DNA from: Welwitschia mirabilis
Lineage: Eukaryota; Gnetophyta; Gnetopsida; Welwitschiales
Length of the DNA: 64,000 bases
Assembly (NCBI GenBank): GCA_051453625.1
Contig: JBOZIK010000001.1
Coordinates: 142,832,457 to 142,896,456 of the forward strand
Reading direction: 5' to 3'
Shown: positions 54,978 to 64,000 of the stretch, in pieces
Position numbering within the stretch: position 1 is the first letter of the stretch
How the letters are laid out: each line of letters begins with the position of its first letter
Position numbers and translations under genes: made by a program
Notes under the pieces: generated by a model
Databases searched by the model: none
Told to the model about the DNA's origin: nothing
The model's input: only the letters and a program-made list of their open reading frames with translations

Positions 54978-57900
54978 ACCTTTACATGCCCCCTTTAATC
55001 ATTCATTGTAATCATCCTTTAATAATTAAGTAATATTATGATGATTGGAGTTAATTTAAATAATTGATTTATTTTAAATTATGAGAATAGATTTCTTTAG
55101 TGTTGTGTTGAGTATCCTTTATTAAAAGACTAATACTTGTATTTAGATGTTATTATAGTTTAAGTAATAAAGTTGATTTGTATTCTCTCAATTATTTTTC
55201 TTATCTACCTTACATTTTATGTTAGAATCATTTTGATGTGTAGTTATATTGATCTTATCTTTGATATAACATAAGGGTTCACTTAGATGATATTAATTTA
55301 GTTAATTTAAATAATTTATTACATTAAATATTGCATTTCATAATCATCTAATTACATTTAAATTCATTGCATATTATTCATTTAATTTCACATTCATTGC
55401 ATCCATTCATCATTACATTATTATTTCATTTATATGCTTAATTAGATAAAGATAAAACATCCTCTCTTCTATAAATGAAATATTTTGTATATAATCACTG
55501 AATTCCTTACTATTTTATTATATTGGATTTAACTCTATGTACTAGTATTTATTTGCATAAATTAGATATTAAAATATTATAGTTTATTGATAAATGGATT
55601 TGAAGCTTATGTTATATGATTTACATATACAAAACAAAAAACAAAACATTAAGGATTCCTTTAATAGAATAAGGATTTAAAACCTTATAACTAATTTAGT
55701 TATTTTCTACTCTTTCTAAGAGGATGCTTTCTTTTGATCATTAATACCTTTAATAAATTGATTCCCCTATCTTCCTTTTTTATTTCTACATTTCTTCCTT
55801 TCTTTATAAAATTTTTTTCTTTTTACTTTTCTTCTTATTTTTTCCCTCTTTTCTCTTAATTTTGTTCATAATCATACCATCTTTAAGAATGTTAGATTAA
55901 TGATATACCATTGTTGATTTGTTATTCTAATAAATACTTAATGATTCCTTTGTTGTTGGATTTTCATGGGAATGTCTAGATAACAATAACCTAGTTATTT
56001 CCTAAAACTAAAATTTCGCTTGTCTTTAAATAGATATTATCCATGATAAGCTAATTATAACTTCTAAAAATCATTTTTAAAAGATATTTCACAACATTGT
56101 GTCATTTATTCTTGATATTTCTTTTTGCTTCATTTTCACCATTCTAATTCTTGCTACTCTATTATCATGCTGTTAATTTTAAGGTATTACAAAATTATTA
56201 AGAAGACTAAGGTAATTTAATTTATTTCTGTATTCATTTTATTTCAATACTAAAGACTCATTTAATTTTATTCTCATAAAATACACATTTCATTTTAAGT
56301 TATTATCTCTTTTTTCTTTAATATCATTTCAAACTAGAATGTAATTTCAGTTTATAATCAATAAGAGTACATATTTAAGACTTGAAGAGGGTATGTATCT
56401 AGGACTCGGATCTTGACTAGGTTTAATCTCTATCCCAGCTTACTTATTAGTTATTTTTCTTATTTACCTTCTTTTTTATTATACTTCTTCTTAGTCATTA
56501 ACAAAATTTATAAATGATTGTAGGATACTTATACTTCTTATTATTGATGAACTTGATGTATAAATAATGCTATTATATAGTTAACATTCTTATGATAATG
56601 TACAAGTTGGTTTATCATACAACATAAAAAAATAATCATAGTAATAAAACATCCAATTCTTCTTTTAATTTCTCTCTATATGTTTATTATATGATTTAAT
56701 ATAAAGTATGTGTACATGAAATTTGAGTATTTTAAGGTTGCATTTACTTTAAGAACTACATTTGTTAGTATAGGTGGCTCTTTTTTGGTTTTTGAATATG
56801 CATTAATTATTTTCAATAATCACAAAGACATTTTAAGATTAACCACAATGTTTTTTCTGGTTATTAAACTGTTTTAAAAGATATTTATGCTATTTTAATT
56901 AATAAAAAATCATTTTTACAATTATAATAATCATTATATAACTTCTTATATAAAACATGATGCTCCAACCTATGGATGTTCTTTATAATTAAGTCTTAAT
57001 ATACTTCTTCATGTGGTAATTTATACCCATTAACATTAACTCCTATCACTTATTTTGTTTATATAACTAGATGCCTCTGTACAAGTCCATACAATGCTAT
57101 TTCATTTATCTTCTTATAATTTCATGTTTCAAGTATGCATGCCACAAGTCTAAAGATTTATTCTTTTAGATTTTCTCATCATATGTCTCTTATATTACTA
57201 CCACATACATGGATTTAATTTTGATTATCTCTTGAAAGCATGATAGTAAAATATTATTCACTTATTAATTAAACCTATAATCATAGTATAGGGTTTAATT
57301 CAAATGACATAAACTAGTAAATAAACAAAGGAGTATTTAAAGAATAATTCATTTGAAAAGAAAAGCACAATACTATTTTTGGTATTTTCAATAACTAAAG
57401 AAGAATTTATTAATGTAAATGATGAAACAGAATGTAATGTAGTGGAAGTGTGCATGAAATAAAATAGAAATGAATTATCCTAAGTTTAATTAATTGATTA
57501 ATTTACAAGCATTTTATTACCTAACTTAGCCCTTATAATCTAATGAAAATTAGATTCAAACTAGAATACTATTAAATTCACATTAATGTAAATCATAAGA
57601 AAGATAGAGGAAGATAACATAAGAAAAATCACACTTGATTTTATTATCAATTACAGTTAAAATATATCCACTTACAAATAGTAGTTCTTTAATGAATAAA
57701 ACATAGTCCAACATCAAGTAGAACATATTTCACAATAAGATGGATTACTTACTCACATTTCTCTATTATTATAAGTAAAGATAATGTCAATAAGATGAAG
57801 AAATGAGATGCCTAAAGATATTTTTATAGTTTGTTATAGGTGGTAGGGAGAAAGTTATAGCTGTTACAGTATTGTAACCAATGAGGGATGGTTATAGTAT

Positions 57901-59600
57901 AAATTTAGTAATAGATGAAATTATTATTCATTAGTTATAGAACATTGTCCATGTAGGCTCCATTTGAATGAGCTAGAACATAAGGTACCTCATTTTCCAT
58001 ATTTAACTATATACTAATACCTTATCTTGTTAACCTCTTTAGGTCTTACCAAAATGTAGTTATTGCCTTTCTTCATCAAAATGATTACGAGATGGACAAA
58101 GGTATCATGTTAAACTCCTCAAATATTCTCAAAATATGGTCATCTCTTATCTTTTTGTAGATGACTAGAGGATTGATGAAGGTCTAAAATATACTATTTA
58201 ACCCTTAAATATCCCTTATTTAATCATCAAAGTAAGTTTGTAGCTTTCCTTTATCAAGAAAATCTCTAAGAAATCCCTAATGATTATGTCAATTCTAATA
58301 ATTAATGTGAAAGTAATGGCTTGAAATCTTGTAATGTTATTGAACTTTGTTATCATTTCATCAATTAGTTATTAAATATCTACCACTTAAAATAATTAAT
58401 GAATCATGCTCATAAAATCATTTAGAAAGCATAAAAAAATTTAGAAATTTATTTTCTTTTAATTATTTACAACTTGAATTATATTTTGTTATTATTTCAC
58501 TAAAATCTTATGACATGTACCTAAAACATGCTCTAAGGAAAATGTTAAATATGACTAATTTGATCTTATAAGGCTCCACTTAGTATTTATTAGTCCCTGA
58601 AAAAGTAAGTGAATGATAAGTAGTAAGCTAAGTTGACAAAATAAATTATAGATTAAGAAAAAAAAATAAATTTTAGTAGTTTATCATGTGGGTTCCTATC
58701 TTAAACTAAGTAAAGAACCTATTTAATAATTAATTTGTATTTAAAATAACTTTTTCTTTGATATTCTCATGCATATGATAAGGTTGATGATCATTCTAAA
58801 TGCTTGAAGTATAATAAAATGTAATTTGGACATGAAATACATAAATATTCATCTAAAATAACTACTAAAAGAGAAAAAATTAAATCATAATGAGTTTTCC
58901 TACATTGGCTTCCTACTACACATTTTTCAAGTATGTGATTAGAAAAAGACAATAATGCTAAAGTAAAAGAAATGAGAGAACTGACATAAAATTAAAATTT
59001 TATTATATTTATATACATAAAATAAAAATTAATTCTTTAAGAATAAAAGTAATAAAATGTATATAAGATAATAACACCAATATAACTAGAATCTCATTAT
59101 CAAAGATATAAGCCTCAATCATGATGTGGTGAAATCCTAAACTACATGCCTTTGTCTTCTGGTGATAGCAAAATTTTTATAGTCTATGAAATAAAACATG
59201 AAAAATTATAAAAATCATATACCATTAAGTTAAACATGTGTAATAAATATAAAAAATATGCCATTAAATTGCAAAAGTGTACTTCTAAAGTAAAATTTTT
59301 TCTTAAAGTAAATTCATTACTAGAAATTCATTTGTAAAGGAAAAATAGCCCCTAGTCCCCTAAAGTATCTTGTATAAAAACAAATAAATAATTAGGAGAT
59401 AAAGGATTTCAATATGCTATTTATTCTAGTCATTCATTCAATTCATTTAGATAAAGACCCTATGAATAATTGGTTATATCATCCACCTATTTTACCTAAA
59501 TGAATCATGTGGATGAGATTTATTATCACTTAGAATGAAGTGATAGAGGTTTGATTAGAAAAAATTTAGATTATAAGACTAAAATATCTATAATGATGTT
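54978..59600. other. No gene recognised; AT-rich spacer
   Basis: Both strands were scanned for gag, pol and transposase words without success. Strong pyrimidine tracts lie at 55740-55870 and scattered A/T homopolymers throughout. It may include LTR or 5' leader of element F, but no LTR ends, PBS or TATA could be placed with confidence. Confidence 0.4.
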
Positions 59601-60180
59601 TCAAATGCTTATAGGAGGAAGTAAGTGAAATGATTAGAAAACAGAGACATTGTAGTAGCACATGAGAATAAGGCATATGAAAATGATGAAAAGTATCTTG
59701 AAGATATTACTAAGATTGAAAAGTTAGTTCCAAAAAAATTCAAAGATGTATAAAAGAAAATAGGCTATCTAAAACAAGGTGAAGCCTAGTTGTTATAAAA
59801 TAAGAACATAAACATGAAAGATAAAATAGAGAAAAAAAGAATAATAGTATAATTAAGGAGCACATTTAGGATGAGATGGAACATTGAATTATTATGGAAT
59901 TAATGGCTAATGATGAAAACAACAAAATGATTAAGAAAAATCAATGGTACTTATTATCATGTAAGAAGTGATATTTTTCTTGAGTAATTAAGGATAATTA
60001 ACTATGATCAAGTTATTAATTTTATGAATTTACATATTAATATTGAAAAATTCTATTAAAATCTTAATTTACTAATATTGACCTTTACATTATAATTAAT
60101 TTATCATTTTCATGGTTTTAACATGCTAAGGAATCTCTTTACAGAATCTAAGAGGATATGTATTTAGAATGCCAATGATA
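59601..60180 (+). other. A-rich, coding-like stretch of unknown origin
   Basis: One plus-strand frame reads NRDIVVAHENKAYENDEKYL, EDITKIEKLVPKKFKDV and, after a TAA, KKIGYLKQGEA, with a charged composition unlike the surrounding spacer. Stops are spaced more widely than expected at this base composition until about 59790. No family recognised; it could be a gag fragment or chance. Confidence 0.25.
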
Positions 60181-62539
60181 TAAGTGGATCCTAATGTTAG
60201 CAATAAACATCTTACAAATTCAACATTTAAACTGACATTCTAAGATTTTCTTCTATTGCTAAATTAATTAAATCTATTGGTGCCTTGAATTTATGAGATT
60301 GATCTTTATGAAAATTTATAGAATGCTAACCATAAAACTAGTTTTTAATGTATAGAAGGCCATCATAGCCTTACTTTTTTTGTTAATGTAAGCTGATTTC
60401 TAAACATTATTAAGAGAGCACCTATGATCTCTTTTACTTAAGTTTTTTAAATTAGAAATGAACTATTTATTAGAGGTTAGCATGATATCTCAAGATTTAA
60501 TTTCAATATTTTTTAAATGTATCTCTATTCTTTTTATGCAATAAAGACTAGAGTTTCATTAATTTAATTTCTTGATTTCAATTATACATATTCTTCACAT
60601 TCGTAATAATTGACGTGGATTGAAGTATTTGTTAAGGATTTATGTACTTTTGAGTTATTTTCTAAGAGTCAATCTTAGCCCATAATTTCTATCTTTTGAT
60701 GCTCATTAGGATTTATCCCCTACTTTTCATGTTTTTAAAGTTAGTTAGAAGAGCTAAGATGAACTAGAATCTATACTAACACTAATATGATAAAGATATT
60801 ATGTCAATATTCTTGAGCTTTATTGGATGCTTAATAGAATTGCTCTGAAATATTTTTAAAAGAGATCTATTTTCATTGAATATTTTAATCATTGTTATTA
60901 TGTTCATGCTAGACCTTAAGGCTATGCCTCATCTTTAGCTTAGTTTACTTGTAATAACAGACTTTTATTTAAAATTTGTAATATGTAATCACTTTATAAT
61001 AGTTGAAAATAAAGTATTGTATAAAGATTTATTATTTTTACTATATTTATCTCTTGAAAAGTATGACACTAGACCTATACTTCAAATGTAAGTTCTAGTT
61101 GATTCATGAAAGTTAGATTTTGATTTTCCTAGATTAATACCATATGATGAACTCTCAAATTTGTAATATTTATAAAGGTACAAAGCATAGCAAAAGATTT
61201 ACCATAATAGTATTTAGCACTATTGTTAAGAATAATGTCATTGTAGCTATAGTGGAGCATTTGTAGCCATTTTCATTTTTCTCTTTTCCTTTTATTTGCT
61301 TTTAAGCTACTCCTTTTCAATTTTTTCTTTATTTTTCTATTTATAATAAATTTATTAGTCCTCTTGTAGTGGAATATAAAATATTTCTTTTTTCTTTTTA
61401 TCTTTTTATATATTACTCTATTTTAGTACCCCTTTTTTCCTTTAGAAATTTACATTTAAAAAATTTCCTTTTTGGTGCTTTATGATTTAGAAATCTACTT
61501 TCTATTATTTTAGTCATTTTCTATTTTTCTTCCTTTTTATTTTACATTATAGTACATCTCTAGTAAGAGGTCCATGTTTGGTGGAATCTAAATTACTCAT
61601 CTTTTATTTTCTTGTAAGTTTTATTTAGCTATAATATTTTTAAAAATTATGATGTTAATTTTTGCATAAGGAAAACATATTTGTATAGGTTTTTATTATT
61701 TTTTTTCTTATTTCTTATTGCTTCTTTATTTTCCTCCTTTTATAGGTTTTGAAGATACTAAAGAGATTAAACATCTCCTATTTTTCTTTCTAATTCAATT
61801 AGTTTCATTTAGGAATTCAAATTTCCAATACTACATTTTGATTTTTCTAAATTTAATTACATTTAGTTTTATTTTATGGTTTTTATATTTTATTTTACAT
61901 ATCCTTATCCCTGTCATATTTTTTCATTTATCTACCACTGCAAGATTTCTAATTTCTCCTCTTTTTCATGTCATTACTTTTTAATGATATTTTGCTCAAA
62001 AACATTCATAATGCCATAAGCAATTCTAACATACTTTTCTAAAATTAGGACTTCAATATTTATGAATCTTAACTTTTAATTTAATTTTTTTTGACTTCTG
62101 ATACACTTTATTAATCATGATCTTTTAGAATCTTATACAAACTTGTAATGTAGATATGATAGTGGACTTTATCAACCCTAGTCTAGTCTAAACATGGACC
62201 TTAATACTAAATATAGAAGTAAAAATATTTCTAGAATTAGATCAAGATATAAACTATAAGAAGATTCTAATGACATTAATCACAGTGATAAAGCATATTA
62301 ATTTCAATCCAAATTTTAACTACATTTCTATTTTAAATAATAATTTAGATAAATATTAAAAGATATTTATAATTCCAATGTCTAGGCTCTCTTTCATGTA
62401 TCATTTAATCTCCACTTACTTATAGAGGAGAATTTAAACTAGTCACAATTTAAATTTTACCTCATTTCTATAGTTTAGAGTCTTGTGATACTTAACTACA
62501 CTATAAGGAGTTTGAATGTGCTTTTTCCATCATTTTCCA
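60181..62539. other. No gene recognised; T-rich spacer left of element F
   Basis: T-rich runs at 61260-61560 and 61690-61980 open a hydrophobic 88-codon frame (61718-61984) that I consider noise. The stretch directly precedes gypsy gag, so it is likely 5' leader of element F, though no PBS is legible. Confidence 0.4.
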
Positions 62540-64000
62540 AAATTCCAACACTTTAGATTCACTTAGATTGGTATTATTCCCTTTATTCCTTAATAAAAAA
62601 CTAAAATATTAATTTTTTACTTTAAAATTTATCTATTTTACAACTTGGATTGAATTAAATAAAGATTTTATCAAAAAAAGGATTTTCCCATGTCATAAAA
62701 ATAATGCCCTAAGAAAGAAATTATGAATGTCCAATGAGAAGATAATGAAATATTCTCCTAAACACTAAAAAGGTTAAAAGACCTACTTCTTAAATTTTCT
62801 TAACATTGTTTTTAATACGGAATAATCATTAGCTTATTTTATGAAGGACTTTCCTTAATCCATAGACAACTCATGGAAATGATATGTAGAGGAAGCTTCT
62901 TAGAAATTGAAAGGGATGAAGGGGAAGACTTTTTAGAGATCATTTCTAAACGTTTAAAGAATTGAGAAAATTATAGCAAGCCTTTAGTATTTTATTATTC
63001 TAATATATTCCCTATATTCTTTAAGATTTCTAAAAATTATAGGACCAACAACAAGTTGGATGAAATTTTTAAGAAGTTAGAATTTCCTAGTACTCATCCT
63101 AAGTCCATGATTACTATGACCAAATTGTTAATCTTCATATATATTTCCATGAAAACATATACTACCCATTCATACCTATGTTTCATTATGTATTTAAAGA
63201 GTAAGTAAATTTTGCAAGATAAAATTAACAAAATCAAAGAGTAAAAAATTCTTACTTTAATATATACAATCCTAGATGGAGAAATCATCCAAATTTTTTA
63301 GAAAGATAGAACAACAGTAACAACGAAGCATCTATAATCTAATTTAGGAATTCATACCCTTCTTCATTATGTAATTCCTATCCTTCATTTTTCGCTAGCT
63401 AATCTTCATTATCACATTTTTTAGAAGATAAATTTAAGAATTTTATGAATTTAAAAATTAAAATTAATAGTTAAAAATGAGAAATCAATTAACAAATTTT
63501 ATCCTAACTTTAAATTCTTGAGTAAAATATTCAAAATTGTAATCAAACTACTACCCCCAATCTATTCACACTTAATCAAAGATAAAAGGATAAACTTCAC
63601 ATAACCCATGATTCTAATTCTAGTGATATCAAGAATTTTTGAAGGGTAGAGGAGACTTCAATTATAGAAAATAATATTGTACATATTAGAAGTAGAAAGG
63701 AGATTAGTGAGAAGTTAAAGAAAGATTAAATACATGAGAATAAAATTCTATCTAAGCCTAGTGATGTAAAGAAGTAAGTGGAGGAAAAACTTAAATAGCA
63801 CATCCCATCCTATAAATAATCCTATGAATAATTTAGAATAGTTAGTTGAGAAAATAAACAGCAAGAGGTTCTTAACATTTCAAATAGGTGAAGATCAACA
63901 TTGCTCTCTAAAACGTTGTTAATAAAGTTCTTTTATATGCTAAATTTCTTATGGAATTATGTACCATTATGAAAGGATGAATGTAGGGAATAAAGAATTT
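62540..64000 (+). mobile_element. Element F: Ty3/gypsy (Athila/Tat-like) retrotransposon, left part only
   Basis: A readable gag relic runs from about 62560 to the window end in plus orientation; the pol part would lie beyond 64000. It is better preserved than element D, with fewer frame changes per domain, which suggests a younger insertion. Confidence 0.7.
62560..64000 (+). pseudogene. Gypsy gag relic of element F, running off the window
   Basis: Blocks in order: FPLFLNKKLKY (LFPFSL.DKAK-type, 62578-62610), TTWIELNKDFIKKRIFPCHK and NNALRKKIMNV (62640-62730), EDNEIFS, LKRLKDLLLKFS, ISLFYEGLSLIHRQLMEMIC with RGSFLEIERDEGEDFLEIIS (to about 62950), then LKN and KPLVF. This is the classical retrotransposon Gag of Athila/Tat elements. 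Near 63680 comes IVHIRSRKEI (the LRSGK linker motif), and near 63935 MLNFLMELCTI (the YAKFLK(D/E)LCT motif that precedes the protease). The protease itself is not yet reached at the edge. Confidence 0.75.

Noticed and set aside
61718-61984. 88-codon plus-strand frame resembling a membrane protein
   Set aside because: It comes from a T-rich tract, which automatically encodes Phe, Leu and Ile; no family resemblance.
1-64000. Repeat-induced point mutation in a fungal genome as the cause of the C-to-T pattern
   Set aside because: CA-to-TA changes would fit, but the Sirevirus-like copia and Athila/Tat gypsy motifs are plant lineages, and plant methylation in all contexts gives the same outcome.
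1-64000. Host genes, tRNA genes, CRISPR arrays, bacterial operons or phage genes
   Set aside because: No ORF with host-protein motifs, no cloverleaf-like tRNA, no regular spacer-repeat array and no ribosome-binding pattern was seen. The ordered LTR, PBS and PPT signals explain the recognisable parts.

Overview
This window looks like intergenic, heterochromatin-type DNA of a flowering plant. It is very AT-rich, CG dinucleotides look rare, and every coding trace I can name is a decayed LTR retrotransposon. No host gene, tRNA, rRNA, CRISPR array or intact ORF of recognisable function was found. The pol and gag motifs belong to two lineages: plant Ty1/copia elements resembling Sireviruses (SIRE/Maximus-like), and plant Ty3/gypsy elements of the Athila/Tat type. 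The species cannot be told from this sequence.

Layout from left to right. Element A (1-5870, minus) is a copia element whose 3' part lies off the window; its RNase H, RT, integrase, protease, zinc knuckle, PBS and 5' LTR are readable. Element B (5876-13500, plus) is a non-coding pair of ~2.7-kb LTR-like repeats around ~2.1 kb, with a PBS-like site (LARD-like). 13501-15557 is unassigned sequence with a 96-bp tandem repeat. Element C (15558-31238, minus) is a copia element with both LTRs, PBS, PPT, gag, a broken protease and a post-pol ORF, but no integrase, RT or RNase H. Its 5' LTR carries a nested solo LTR (27697-30552) with termini TGTTG...CAACA and a perfect 5-bp target duplication ATACT. 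Element D (about 31239-35000, plus) is a collapsed Athila/Tat-like gypsy element (gag, protease, RT, integrase C-terminus). 35000-38294 is unassigned. Element E (38295-51066, plus) is a structurally complete copia element: LTR, PBS, gag, PR, INT, RT, RNase H, an additional ORF after pol, PPT, LTR. 51067-62500 is largely unassigned, with one coding-like relic. Element F (about 62540-64000, plus) is an Athila/Tat-like gag that runs off the right edge.

The strongest structural signal is an assembly one. All fourteen runs of exactly 100 N are flanked by direct repeats that start and end at the gap edge and match in length (25 bp to 2.3 kb). This is what unmerged overlapping contig ends, probably from two diverged haplotypes, would look like. 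About 11.5 kb of the window is therefore probably counted twice, and apparent tandem duplications, including the doubled pol of element E, should not be read as biology without long reads. The remaining gaps are 183, 867, 32 and 210 N plus two of 10 N.

Nothing here is likely to be expressed as an intact protein. Many of the stop codons fit C-to-T change at Gln and Trp codons, as expected for long-silenced methylated transposons. I did not find a convincing new biological system; the most interesting biological items are the deleted element C, the post-pol ORFs, the large non-coding element B and an unidentified coding relic at 51840-53500.
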